DNA from: Muraenolepis orangiensis
Lineage: Eukaryota; Chordata; Actinopteri; Gadiformes; Muraenolepididae
Direction of reading: 5' to 3'
Length of the DNA: 64,000 nt
NCBI GenBank assembly: GCA_027704905.1
Contig: CM051006.1
Location: 3,957,271-4,021,270, forward strand
Part shown: positions 20,841 to 32,758 of the stretch, in pieces
Layout of the letters: each line of letters opens with the position of its first letter
How positions within the stretch are numbered: position 1 is the stretch's first letter
The notes under the pieces: generated by a model
Database searches by the model: none
Told to the model about the DNA's origin: nothing
What the model saw: only the letters and a program-made list of their open reading frames with translations
Made by a program: the position numbers and the translations under genes

Positions 20841-21574
20841 AGCTCTCGGTCAGTATAGTATTTTACTTAATAGATTTAGATCAGAAAGTACTTGTATTAA
20901 AGTAACTAATTACTTTTATGGAGAAGAGTAACTGACTTCTAAGAAGACATTGGGAATTGAACTTGTGAGTCTGATGGGAGTGGAACACACTATCACTACA
21001 CAACATACTCTTCCAATGCAAGTCCAAAAAGCGCTAATTTCTGTCTAAATTGGACTTGTTTTGATCTGTAGCAAATATTTCTAAGTGCTTTCAATTAGCT
21101 GAAGAGATAATATTATAAATGTTATGCTCAATGGGACTTGTTTTGATGTCCTTCACTCACATTATTTAGTCTTATTTTGTGCCCATTTTCTTTGGACTTC
21201 ATATTTCCAGCACGCTGCCTCCTTACAGAGCCCTGATGCCTGAATAAAGGATTCATTATTCCATTTGGGTTTTAGGTCATTATGCTCTTGTTTAAGCCAA
21301 GATGTGACCCCTTTTAGTAAGACTTTACTCTTCTACACTTTGACTTCACATAATAGCATAGCGTCCCCATAATTGAACTGCTATAAAGAGTTTTTAATTG
21401 CCATCCATATTGATTTGAGGAAAATGTTGTCTTTGGTATAATGTACAAACAGACACAAGAAGATTGTTATATTTTGTAATATTCAGTACAAATCATAATA
21501 CTGTAAAATAAACAAGATACGATACACATCTATGGCAGAACATTAACTGCAAAACATTTATTTTTTCCACATCT

Positions 21575-21950
21575 GTGGTTTATTGTTAATCAAGGCCCAC
21601 AGGTCCAAACAGCCACCACCACACACACTTGAGGAAGAACTCTAGCATGTACCATCTGCTCTTTTCACAATGATTCAACCATGCAATAAACCAGATTCCT
21701 CATCACCCTGTGTCCTGGTCCTGGTGGGCGAGGTCCCTGTTCAGGTGCCAGTGGAGCAGACCACGCCAATGGCTGCTTAAGGGCTCCTCCCAAAGACAAG
21801 GCCACAGGGTGATGAGGAATCTGCTTTATTACAAGACTTTAAATCATTGTGATCAGAGCAGATGGTGCATGCTAGAGCTCTCCTCTAGTGTGTGCGGTGG
21901 TGGCTGTTTTAACCTGTGGGCCTTGATTAACAATGACCCACAGGTGTGAA
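21575..21950. repeat. Foldback (long inverted repeat), copy 1
   Basis: The arm at about 21580-21720 (TTGTTAATCAAGGCCCACAG through CAACCATGCAATAAACCAG) is complemented by the arm at about 21795-21945, giving a hairpin with roughly 140-bp imperfect arms. No protein is encoded. Copy 2 has the same foldback (46100-46379 plus 48349-48460), interrupted by a hAT insertion. Confidence 0.7.
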
Positions 21951-22018
21951 GCCTCACAAGACAATCAGTCTAACTCAGGCCAGGTGAGGCTGCTTAAACC
22001 AGCCACCACCATCTATAC

Positions 22019-22063
<45 letters not shown>

Positions 22064-22079
22064 TAAAACACTTAAAATA

Positions 22080-22545
22080 TATATTTTCAACCTGTCCCTC
22101 TAACCCGTTACTAATCCCTCTAACCATTTACTAATCCTGTTAGACCTTTAATAATCCCTCTAACCCTTTAATAATCCCTCTAACCCTTTACTAATCACTC
22201 GATCCATTTACTAATCCCTCCAACCCTTTACTAATTCCTCGAGCCCTTTACTAATGCCTCTAACCCTTTACTAATCCCTCTAGCCCTTTACTTATTCCTC
22301 TAACCCTTTACTAATCCCTCTATCCCTTTACTAATCCCTTTAACCATTTACTAATCCCTCTAACCCTTTAGTAATCCCTCCAACCATTTACTAATCCCTC
22401 TAGTCCTTTACTAATCACTCTAACCTTTACTAATCCCTCTAACCCTTTAGTAATCCCTCTAATCATTTACTAATCGCTCTAGCCCTTTACTAATCCCTCT
22501 AACCCTTTAGTAATCCCTCTAACCCTTTACTAATCCCTCTATCCA
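22080..22545. repeat. CTAATCCCTCTAACCCTTTA minisatellite, copy 1
   Basis: About 20 tandem 23-bp units, preceded by an (AAT)n tract at 22020-22062. It abuts the last coding exon of the Siglec-like gene. The copy 2 array is 48600-49235. Confidence 0.92.
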
Positions 22546-22601
22546 ACAGCGCCCTCTCCCGGTCCAACAGCCTCCTCTCTTAGTCCAACAGCCTTCTCTC
22601 T

Positions 22602-22790
22602 CTATCCAACAGCCTTCTCTCTTAGTCCAACAGCCTCCTCTCTTAGTCCAACAGCCTTCTCTCTTAGTCCAACAGCGCCCTCTCTCGGTCCAACGGCCTT
22701 CTCTCTTAGTCCAACAGCCTCCTCTCTCGGTCCAACAGCGCCCTCTCTTGGTCCAACAGCCTTCTCTCTTGGTCCAACAGTGTTCATCAG
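22602..22790 (-). repeat. Exonic 21-bp minisatellite, copy 1
   Basis: Tandem 21-bp units (GTTGGACCAAGAGAGAAGGC type) encode VG[PL]RE[EKG]A heptads in the cytoplasmic exon. Further units continue to about 22550 beyond the in-frame TAG at 22602-22604. Confidence 0.9.
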
Positions 22791-22849
22791 CACCCCAGTG
22801 TTAATGTAGATGTCCTCCTTATTTGTGTTGAAAATCTGAGATATGAATG

Positions 22850-22883
<34 letters not shown>

Positions 22884-22959
22884 ATGTAAAATATATATAA
22901 TTATATATAATATATATATAATATATGTAATATATATATTATACATGTAATATATATAT

Positions 22960-22992
<33 letters not shown>

Positions 22993-23009
22993 ATATATAT
23001 AATATATAT

Positions 23010-23047
<38 letters not shown>

Positions 23048-23085
23048 TGTAAATACCTGGTGGTATACCTGGTGGTATAACTACA

Positions 23086-23134
<49 letters not shown>

Positions 23135-24472
23135 ATAAATGTATATATATATATATGTAAATACCTGGTGGTTTCTTCCACGGTGGTACGTCAAATGTAA
23201 TACTACCTGTTCCTTCACTAAACAGCCTAATCCCTGCAGGTTACATATTGTTTCTCCCTTATGTGGGTAAAGATTAGGGTTACCTGGATATAGTTAGGGT
23301 AAGAGTTACTGGGGTGATAAAGGGTTAGTTTTGGGATACCTGGGTGCAGATAGGGTTAGAGTTACGTTGGTACAGACAGGGTTAGGTTAACCTGGGTATA
23401 GTTAGGGTGACCTTGGTAGAGTTAGGGTTAGGGTAAGCTGGGTCCATATAGGCTTGGGTTAGGATAACCAGGATAACCTGGGCATAGATAGGGTTAGGGT
23501 TACCTGGGTGTCCTCTTTGTAGGGTGGACCTTGGTTGATCGTAGCATCGTTGCTACAACGTTGTCTTTGGTTGGCCACCTTCCAAGCTCTGGAATGTAAA
23601 CAGAAGCAGAAAAGAAGAGGAAGAATAAGAAGAAGAACAAGAATAATCTGATAATGGTCAAATGAGTTAATCCCACTGGCCAGTGGGAGTAGGGAAGTGG
23701 TTTTAATTCAGATCAGCAACTCGGTGATACTGAATGTTAATTATTTAATAAGGGCAATTAGAAAGTGAAAATGGAAAGGAAAATGAAATGAAATGGAATC
23801 ACTGGCTAGCAGTCAACATACCTCACAGCGCACCCTGCTGTAAACAGCAGAACCAAGGATAACACACCAGTAGCAGTTATGATGCAGCCTGAAGAGGGCA
23901 GAATTCTGGGAGGAGCTGTGAATAGAGTGAAGACTGAGACCTTTTTTTAGCATTTATTACTAACTTACTTTCTGTGCGAAAGGACGTTTTTAGGAAACGT
24001 TTTTATCACGACAATACCAAGCTCAAAGGGTTGTTCCTGGTTTTGAATCCACTTACTTTGAATGTCAATCGTGTAGACATTAGACTTTTCAGTGCCAATG
24101 CCATTCCAGACTTCACAGAAGAACCAGTTGTTGGTGTTAAACAGCTGGATGGACAGAGCAGATCCATTGCCCATCTGAAGGATACGTTCTCCGTGTATTC
24201 TGTACCAGGTGAACTCGCTGACCGGAGGGTTGGCATGACTGGTGCAGGTCAGGTTGAGGCAGCCGCCCTCTCTGGCTGGATGACACGGGCTGCCGGACAC
24301 AGAGGTGTTCCTGGGGGAAACTGAGAGAGACCAACCGGAGTCACACCTTCAGCTCATGTCTCATGTTGGTTAACTGTTCTGAATACATTATAATTATATA
24401 ATAAACTAATCACGAACAAAATGAAAGCGGGAAAAACACATTTTATTAGATTATATATTATTATATAATTAC

Positions 24473-24522
<50 letters not shown>

Positions 24523-25677
24523 TTAATTGTTTTTTCATTGAAACGGTAGAACATTAACTCACATGAGATACTGAGTTGGTAACTTCTACTTATGGTCACG
24601 TTTTTGCCCTGGGATTGTTTGAAGTAGATTGCAGTGCAGGAAACATTGTTGCCATGGTAGCGGTGGGAGGCTGTGAAGGTCAGGGTGGAGGTAACCTCAT
24701 TGTCCCGTTGGAGCTGGGTGCTGAGGCCCAGGGTGGGGGTCCATGTCACAATGGTGGGGTGGGGGTGACAGGGGGATGGGGCAGAGCACCCCAACTCCAC
24801 AAGGGTCCCCTCCACCACCTGCTCTTTGGGGTGTGTTAAAAGAGGCGCAGGAAGGTCCCCTGGGTACCAGATCAATTCAGAACAGTTACTATGGGAGACC
24901 CAAGCATCACCAGTGATCAGCATCATTTGGTAGGGCTTGTGGTACATGGTTGTTTCAGACACACACACATTTCACTTACCCTTGAACTGAATGGTCAGTG
25001 GTTCATCTTTAAAGGTCCATTTTAACTTATTTGGACAGTCCAATCTGAAATAATATGAACCATTATCTACGTTATAGAAGGTTGTAGTACAGTCGTACGC
25101 TGTGAGGTTTCCCCTGAATGCCACAGACATTCCACCTGTACTTTCTTTAGTGAGATCGGGCAGCACTGGGCCTTCCTTGTCTCCTTTTATCCATATTGGT
25201 TTACATTCAGGTTTTAGGTACTCCTCAAACCGTTTCTCCAAGGTGAAGTTACAAGGAACGGTCACACAGGATCCAATCGCTGGCATCACATTTGTGGCAA
25301 ATAGGACCTTATTTGTTCCAGTTTGGCACCCGGCACCTTTAAAACAAGATGTTGACAAAACCAAAGATATAGAAACTTTGACTCAATATTTAAATGTAAC
25401 ATTGAATTCCCTAACAACACGAGATCATTTAACTCAAATACCTCGAAGTATAACTATTGTTGTTGTTGATTATGATTGTTATGATCGTGATTATTATGAC
25501 TGTGATTATTATTATAAAAAATAATAATAATACGTGTTACAATTACAATTATTATGTTTTATTTGTACATTTATTTGTGCAGAGTAAATCAGGTATTAAG
25601 AGAGATATGAGTGATAGAGAGTTATCTTCACCTTGCAGGAGACCACAGAGCAGAAATAGTCTCCAGGATCCAGTCAT
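22602..25677 (-). CDS. Siglec-like Ig receptor, copy 1 (7 exons, 458 aa, no ITIM)
   Basis: The exons on the - strand are 25632-25677, 24980-25336, 24563-24859, 24057-24320, 23822-23915, 23504-23588 and 22602-22835. They total 1377 nt, with matching phases and GT/AG sites. Exon 1 is a signal peptide (MTGSWRLFLLCGLLQ). Exon 2 is a V-set domain (GSCVTVPCNF, GSYYFRLDCPN) whose Arg is in the place of the Siglec sialic-acid Arg. Exons 3 and 4 are C2-type Ig domains (VELGCSAPSPCHPHPTIVTW; LNLTCTSHANPPVSEFTWY). Exon 5 is the transmembrane helix (ATGVLSLVLLFTAGCAV). Exon 6 is a basic cytoplasmic stretch. Exon 7 reads EDIYINTGVL and then eight VGPREEA-like heptads to a TAG. Such proteins bind glycans at the cell surface and usually inhibit leukocytes, but this copy lacks the ITIM of copy 2. 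Confidence 0.85.
22847..23160. repeat. AT-rich (TA)n tracts in intron 6
   Basis: Alternating TATATA tracts separated by short spacers (GTAAATACCTGGTGGTATAC repeated). The - strand Tyr/Ile ORF across it is an artefact. Confidence 0.9.
23230..23500. repeat. GGGTTAGGGTTACCTGG-type degenerate repeat in intron 6
   Basis: Telomere-like but irregular GTTAGGGT/ACCTGGGTATA units directly downstream of exon 6. They are conserved in copy 2 (58640-58885). Confidence 0.7.
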
Positions 25678-26764
25678 GTTCTCCCCAGTTCTTCATCAGG
25701 AGAAATACAAACCATCATTCTCATCTCATCATTTAAACTACAGCGGACAGCATTAACTCCAGTAATACACTAAATATAGTACTACACTAAAGGTGCTCTG
25801 TGCAACACTAAAGTAAGGCCCTAAAAGTAATTAGTATTAGTATTTAAAAAACATAATGTAATGTATTCAAAATACCAGTAAGAGAAGCACTACTTTTTCC
25901 ATAACTACTAAACTATAGTTTTCCATCAAATAATACCAATATTCAGAAGATAAACAAGATGTATGTCCTCCAAAAGACTAATTATATATACAGTATATAT
26001 ATATATATATATACAGTATATATATACATACGGCACATGTAAACAGTATACATGTTCCTTTGTTCTAACAAACAGACAGAGAAACAAAAGAGTGGACTTA
26101 CTTGATAGAGTGGAGAATTACGTGGACGTTTCTGAAAAGTACTTTTCCTCAACTACTTAACTTCTGTTCAACACTGGGTGAGAAAAGAACATGAGGAAGA
26201 GATTCAAAACGACATGAAGGATTAGAGATGAGCTTACATTCAGGAAGAAGATAAAGATAAAAGGTTTAACAAAACAATATCCTTATAGTTAACTACTTAA
26301 TACTGTTAATACTGTTCTCTGTTAATACTGGTCGATGTAATGTTAACCCTGTAAATACCATTCTCGGTTTATAATGTTAATACTGTTCTCTGTGAATACT
26401 GTTAATATGGTTCACGGCTTCACGCATGTAGTAATGATCTCTGTTGATACTGTTCTCTGTTAAACAAAAGTACATTTGGAAGATTAGACCTGCGTTCAGC
26501 CTTTTAATCATGGCAGAAATATTCTTTCTGCCATTTAAGATGGAGATCTCTCCCTGTCACACGTAAGAAGCTGGTTGTTTATTACCTTAAGGCAAGCAGG
26601 TTCTCCTGATAGTGCAACAATGAAAAAAAACATACATTTTTCACCAAAACCTTTCAAATGTATCAGAAGGGTGGATGCTTCTTTAAGAGGTCGGACCATG
26701 GCATGCAGAAAAGCAGAAGGAAACTCGAGTCTCTGTGGTATCTCATGTTTCATCACATTTTCTT
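25678..26764. other. Upstream region of Siglec-like gene, copy 1
   Basis: This is the likely promoter and upstream region of the - strand gene. It is conserved in copy 2 (61182-62330), including TACTGTTAATACTGTTCTC repeats (26290-26470). I see no other gene and cannot place a core promoter. A short palindrome (GGCAGAAATATTCTTTCTGC) is at about 26512-26532. Confidence 0.5.
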
Positions 26765-26831
26765 TCTAAACTCTTCACACTCATCGGCCGAGGCGATAGG
26801 ACAAGGGGGCGATGGCGGTTTCACACACTTT

Positions 26832-27635
26832 CTGTCACGGTCCAACCCAGCTCTTCCTGTTCCTAGTGGTAGAGCTTCCTGGATCCGCGATGTCACGACT
26901 CCGTTCCGAATGCCCCTGTGTGTTTTCCCTGTCAGCCGTGTCATACATCATGTGTTACTCATTGCTGGGTTATCACCCTGGTTCTCAGAAAGCCTCATGT
27001 CTGTATCAAGCTAAGTTTCACGTATCAATAAACATATTGTTTATTGATCCACCGTCTTTTGACCATTGCCTGGATAACAACCTTGTTTTTGACTTGCGTT
27101 TTTAAACCTCTGCCTCCACCCTGGACATCCCGTTACCTGCTTGCCTTGACCACGTTTCTGGATTTTTCGCTGTCTGTACCTCTGCCTTTGCTCGTGTTAA
27201 TCGGCGTGTGCACGATCATTAAAACCTGTCCTACCTGACTTCTGTTTACTCTGCTTTTGGGTCCCACCTACATCCACCTAACTTTTGGGTTACATGGGTA
27301 AGAATATTGGCACACACTTTTTTTAATTAATAAAAAATATATATTATTATTTTTATTTTTTATTTAAATTTTATTTGATTGTTTATATTATAATTTTTAT
27401 CGTTTTATTTTAATGGTGTTTTGGAGATTTATACTGCGGGACGGAATGGGGAGTAAGCATTCCTATGTATTAAAAATGTTGTATCTTGTATCTTGTATCT
27501 TAAATTGTCCAAATTATAGACCATAGACCAATTATCAACATTGATTTGTCAATTTCAACATTGACAGACAACATTGATTTAGCCTTTTTCCTGCAATACC
27601 CAGCATTTCAGCTGATCTCACCAGATGGCACACTC
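26832..27635. mobile_element. Probable LTR-like insertion/AT-rich block, copy 1 only
   Basis: Copy 2 passes directly from TTTCTGTCACGG to ACACAATATACC (62398-62410), whereas copy 1 has about 800 extra bases. The left 460 bp start TGTCACGGTCC and reach GGGTTACA near 27293, LTR-like. The rest is AT-rich with (TTGTATC)n near 27480. No clean target duplication was found, so the identity is uncertain. Confidence 0.4.
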
Positions 27636-27639
27636 TAGA

Positions 27640-29552
27640 CACAATATACCTTTGCTGGAGTCTGGTCTATTCTCTCTAATTCACCTTTGACCCTGCATTG
27701 AGCCCTTCTGTAACAATGAGTGGACCAAAGAAAAGAAAAGTCGACAGCGAGTGCCGAGTGTTTAATGAGTGGACGACTAAATATTTTTTCACCAAAGTGC
27801 TGATTCTTATTTGCTAAGAAACCGTTGCGGTTTTCAAAGAAAACAATATCAGCCGCCACTTTTCCACCAAGCATGCTAACTACGCTAGCAGTAACAGTCA
27901 ATGCAAGAACGGGTGGCTACTGCTCAGAGGTTGGCAGCCAATTTAACGACTCAGCTAAATATTTTTCTTTGACAAACTGCTATTCAAAGTCAAGCACCAA
28001 GGCAAGTTAAATTAGCAAAGGCCAGCAAACCGTGCTTGTTTTTGAAAGAATGCATGGTAGAGACAGCAGGTCTCTTGAGTCCAGAGAGCAAAAACTAATT
28101 AGAAAAAATTAGTTTATCACGCAGGACAGTGACTTGCCATGTAGAACTAATTGACGTAGCCAGCGAGTTAAACAAAACAGCTGAGTCTTTGAAGCTATAT
28201 TCTTGACAATGATTATTGACAATTTTGGGATAACTTTATAAAAATAAAAAATAAATTTGACCATGGAATCTCTAAAGGGGACAACACGAGGAGAGGACTT
28301 GTATGACTTGTGTTTCTAGTGTCATCGAGAGGCTGAAGCTACCTTGGTGTAAACTTGCCAATGTCACCACAGATGGATCGCCAAACTTAACAGGAAAAAT
28401 CGTCAGGCTGCTGAAAATAATCCAGGATAAGGTGAAAGAGGAAAACCCTGAGCTGGATGTCATTTTTCCACACTGCATAATCCATCAGGAAGCCCTGTGT
28501 AAGTCTGTATTGCTGCTTGATCATGTAGTGAAGCCAGTCGTAAAACTCTTCAGCATCGTCAATTGATTAAGTTCCTTGAGGAAACTGATGCTGATCACCA
28601 GGTCTTGCTTTATCACTCTCATGTCCGCTGGTTAAGTTTGGGGAAAGTATGTCGACGAGCGTGGGAGCTCAAAGGGGAGATTAGCTCATTTTTGGAGTTA
28701 ATCAGGAAAGCTGACGATTTTCCAGAGCTGAGCGATGCAGATTGGCTTTGTAATTTTGCTTTTGCTGTGGACATATTGACACACATGAATGAGCTTAACA
28801 TGAAGCTACAAGGGAAAGATCAATTTGTGCACGAAATGTACACAAATGTGAGAGCCTTCAAAGCCAAGTTGACTTTGTTCTCAAGACAAATGTCAAACAA
28901 ATCATTCGCTCATTTCCCCAAACTAGCGACACTAAAAGAGGCCCCTCAAAATATGAAGAAATACAGAAAATTACTGGACGACCTGCACCGCAATTCTGCC
29001 GCCGGTTCTCTGATTTTGAAAAGTCACTTCAGCTGGTGTCATGTCACAAGACTATGAAACAGCGCCGCAGGAGTTGCAATTCGAACTGATGGATCTTCAA
29101 TGTGACTCCGTCTTAAAGGAGAAGTTCAACTCCCTCAAACTGGAGGAGTTTTATGCTTCACTAAGCGAAGCCAAATTTCCAAACATTAGGAGGATGGCAC
29201 AGAGGAGGCTGGTGTTGTTTGGCTCTACCTGCGTGTGTGAGCAGACGTTGAGTGTGATGAACATCAACAAATCACACCACAGATCCCAGTTAACTGATGA
29301 ACACCTCAGATCTGTCCTGAGAATTGCCACAACCAAACTGACACCAAACTTTGATGCACTGGCAAAAAAGGGTGACCAACAACACTTCCCACTGAAATTA
29401 AATGTTTTTCTTTACTTTTCAGGTAATGGCTTTTACTTGTAATTTTTGTTTGTTCACACAAACACTCTCCATCCATCTGCTACTGGCCCGGTCCACCTGT
29501 CAAATTTGAAAACTCATAATGTCCCCTGAGCCCAAAAGTTTGCCCACCCCTG
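27640..29552 (+). pseudogene. hAT (GTF2IRD2/Charlie-type) transposase, decayed, copy 1
   Basis: The + strand reads, in pieces, a BED-type N-terminus (SGPKKRKVDSECRVFNEWTT, NNISRHFSTKHANY). The central region follows (28303-28566: KLANVTTDGSPNLTGK, FPHCIIHQEALCKSV; 28563-29030: LLYHSHVRWLSLGKVCRRAW, FAFAVDILTHMNELN). The C-terminal dimerisation region is at 29041-29442 (FPNIRRMAQRRLVLFGSTCV, EQTLSVM). The 3' inverted end GTTTGCCCACCCCTG finishes at 29552. Frameshifts, stops and an internal deletion near 28205 (present in copy 2) make it a pseudogene. The family also gave rise to the mammalian GTF2IRD2 C-terminal region. Confidence 0.85.
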
Positions 29553-29739
29553 AGTTAGGGTAACCCGGTATAGTTAAGGTTGGGTGGGGTAAAAACAGTT
29601 CTCAACTCTGTGAAAACTCTTTATACTCATCGGCCGAGGCAACAGGACAAGGGGGTGATGGCAGTTTTATCACACTGAATAATATTCTGGGATTATTTAG
29701 TGTATAAGTGTATAAGGCTACTTAAGGCTACGACTTTCA
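29553..29739. other. Junction region with 62-bp direct repeat
   Basis: Contains ACTCATCGGCCGAGGCAACA (about 29628), which also occurs upstream of the hAT at about 26777 and in copy 2 at about 62338. No gene is seen. Confidence 0.6.
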
Positions 29740-30107
29740 GACAGTCTCACCTCCTCCACCCTCACCGTGAACACCAGCTTTCCCCAGGGCTGTTTGCTGA
29801 GCCCTCTTCTCTACTCCCTCTTCACCCATGAGTGCACTCCTGTACATGATAAAAACACCATAATCAAGTTTTCAGATGACACAATAGTTGTGGGCCTCAT
29901 CCTACAGCCTACAGGGAGGAGGTCCAGCACCTGGTGGCGTGGTGTGCTGACAACAACCTGGCCCTCAACACCAAGAAGACCTGATCGTGGACTTCAGAAA
30001 GACCAGAGATGGTGCACACGCATCCTCATCAACGGGGCGGCGGTCGAGCGTGTCTCCAGCTTCAAATTCCTGGGGGTCCACATCTCTGAGGACCTATCTT
30101 TGTTCAA
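29740..30107 (+). mobile_element. CR1/Rex1-like LINE, left part of split host element
   Basis: The sequence matches 12724-13100 of the LINE at 10600 (SPLLYSLFTHE, TIIKFSDDT, SSFKFLGVHISED). It stops at 30107 where another LINE begins. The 3' part resumes at 32759. About 215 bp of the host element is missing at the insertion point. Confidence 0.8.
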
Positions 30108-32758
30108 GTTGGATTACCCCAAACCACCAAAGTCATGTACATCCCCTCAAGTCCTTCTATTCCCCGGACCTGGAGTACCTGATGCTTATGTGCCGTCCAT
30201 ACTGGCTACCTCGGGAGTTTACAGCGGTAACCGTGACCGCTGTTTACATTCCCCCACAAGCCAACACGGACACAGCGCTGAAGGAACTGTACGGGGCTAT
30301 CAGCGAACAGGAGTCGGCCCACCCCGAGGCTGCTCTCATCGTGGCGGGGGACTTCAACAAGGCGAACCTGAAGAAGGTTCTCCCGAAGTTCTACCAACAC
30401 ATAAAGAGCAACACACGGGGCGAGCGGATCCTCGACCACTGCTACACTCCCTTCCGTGATGGCTACAAGGCCCTCCTCCGCCCACCGTTCGGCAAATCAG
30501 ATCACCGCTCTATCCAGCTACTCCCCGCCTATAGGCAGAGACTGAAGCAGCAACCGATCGCTGTGAGGGAGGTCCAATGCTGGTCGGACCAATCAGATTC
30601 TACGCTGCAGGATTGTTTTGATCACGCTGACTGGCACATGTTCCGCGTTGCCTCGGACAATAACATCAACGAGTACGCGTCGTCGGTCACCGGGTTCATC
30701 AAGAAGTGCATAGATGACGTTGTTCCGACCAAGTCGGTTCGGATATATCCCAACCAGAAACCGTGGATTAACGGCGATGTTCGCGCTGCCCTACATGCGC
30801 GTAACGCCGCCTTTGGTTCCGGGAATACGGAGGAATATACGAGAGCCCGTTACGACCTCCGTAAGACCATCGTCACTGCCAAGCGGGAGTATAAGGACAG
30901 AGTGGAAGATAAATTCAAGAAACACGATGCGAGGGGTATGTGGCAGGGGCTGCAGAAGATAACGAACTTCAGAGGGAGAACCAGTTGTGTAGAGAACTCC
31001 TCTACCTCCCTCCCAGGAGAGCTAAATACATTTTTTGCTCGGTTCGACGTAAACGGCAGCCCGCCGAAGCCAGCATCGACTGAGGAGACCAGCCAGCTGC
31101 GCATCTCGGAGGCGGATGTGCGCCGCACCTTTAAGCGGCTGAACATCCGTAAGGCGGCAGGCCCCGACGACATCCCGGGCCGCGTCCTCAGAGCATGCGC
31201 AGACCAGTTGGCAGGAGTCTTTGCAGACATCTTCAACCTCTCCCTGTCCCAGGCTGTTGTCCCCGCGGTCTTCAAGATATCCACCATCGTGCCTGTCCCT
31301 AAACAAACCAAGGTAACATGCCTGAATGACTACAGACCTGTGGCCCTCACCTCGATCGTTAGCAAATGCTTCGAGAGGTTGGTCAAGGACTTTATTTGCT
31401 CCGTGTTACCTACCACGCTGGACCCATGGCAATTTGCATATCGTCAAAATAGATCCACGGACGACGCAATTGCCATGGCCCTCCACACTGCCCTCTCCCA
31501 CCTGGAGGGGAAGAACTGTTATGTGCGAATGCTGTTTGTGGACTACAGCTCAGCATTCAACACAATAGTTCCTGCCAAGCTCGACACCAAGCTGAGAGGT
31601 CTAGGCGTACCCCCATCCATGTGCAGCTGGATACTGAACCTCCTGTCGGACCGCCGCCAGGTGGTGAGGATGGGCAGCACCACATCAGAGCCACTGACCC
31701 TCAACACGGGAGCCCCCCAGGGATGCGTGCTGAGCCCTCTCCTCTACTCCCTCTACACCCACGACTGCATGGCTATGCACAGCTCCAACGTCATCGTCAA
31801 GTTTGCTGACGACACGACAGTGATGGGCCTGATCGCCGGCGACGACGAGACAGCCTACAGGGAGGAGGTCGGATCGCTGGAGCAGTGGTGCCAGGAGAAC
31901 AGCCTCGCCCTCAACGTCAAGAAGACCAAGGAGCTGATCGTGGACTTCAGGAGGCAGAGGGGAGAGCACAGCCCTATCTCCATCGACGGCGTTGCAGTAG
32001 AGAGGGTCAGCAGCTTCAAGTTCCTCGGCGTGCACATCTCCGAGGACCTCACATGGTCCACGCACACCACACACGTGGTGAAAAAGGCCCAACAACGCCT
32101 GTATTTTCTCAGGCGTCTGAAGAAATTCAGCATGGGCCCCCGCATCCTGAGAACATTCTACAACGGCACCATCGAGAGTGTTCTGACAGGGTGTATCACC
32201 GCCTGGTACGGGAACTGCACGGCACTCGAGCGCAGAGCGCTTCAAAGGGTGGTGCGGACGGCCCAGTATATTGTTGGAGGTGAGCTCCCCTCCCTCCTGG
32301 ACATTTACAACCAGCGGTGCGTGGCCAAGGCCAAAAGAATTATAAAAGACATTGCCCACCCCAGCCACGAACTTTTCTCACTATTACCGTCAGGCAGGCG
32401 ATACCGCAGTATCAAGTGTCGTACAAATAGGCTTAGAGATAGCTTCCACAGTCAGGCCATCAGGCTGCTGAACAAGGGCGTATAACATATAACAATGTAT
32501 ATTTTATTACATTGATTTATATATATATATTGCTCTTTTCTGTGCTGATTTTTGCATTTTATAAATTGCATTTTTTATTTTTATTATTATATTCTTTATT
32601 CTATTTTTTATTCTATTTTTATCTATTTTTATTTTATCTTATTTTATTTTATAACTGCTGTCTGTCGTCGGGTATTGCACACAAGATTTTCACATCACTG
32701 CTTTATACTAAACTGTAAACTGTGAAGTGACAATAAACTTGACTTGACTTGACTTGAC
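30108..32758 (+). mobile_element. CR1/Rex1-like LINE inserted into LINE; RT intact
   Basis: This is a 5'-truncated element that begins inside the APE domain and ends with a (TTGAC)n tail at 32758. Its ORF is uninterrupted to 32485. It contains the end of the endonuclease (VAGDFNKANL, FGKSDHRSI) and an RT domain with RKAAGPDDIPGRVLRACA, DYRPVALTSIVSKCFERL, FVDYSSAFNTIVPAKL, GAPQGCVLSPLLYS and the catalytic KFADDTTVMGL. The RT fingers, palm and thumb look intact, but without a complete APE it should not move on its own. The open frame from 29987 is chimeric: its first 40 codons are out-of-frame host LINE. Confidence 0.88.

Larger units (their letters stand above)
9217..29690. repeat. Segmental duplication, copy 1
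   Basis: The order of features from the hAT end (9218) through the PHLDB-like exons, FN3/TM receptor exons, Siglec-like gene and GTF2IRD2-type hAT is repeated in the same orientation from 37016 to the window end. Anchor pairs are 14482/39620, 15966/42811, 18087/43888, 20765/45230, 22602/49225, 24980/60435, 25677/61181 and 28303/63150. The offset grows from 25.1 to 35.5 kb, mainly through insertions in copy 2. Confidence 0.95.

Noticed and set aside
24576..24839. 87-aa + strand ORF and similar ORFs opposite the Siglec exons (23974-24324, 25102-25524, 60031-60294, 60557-60979)
   Set aside because: They are antisense shadows of well supported - strand Ig exons.
31685..32368. 227-aa - strand ORF and other ORFs antisense to the LINE at 30108-32758
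   Set aside because: They are shadows of the GC-rich RT coding strand with no similarity to known proteins.
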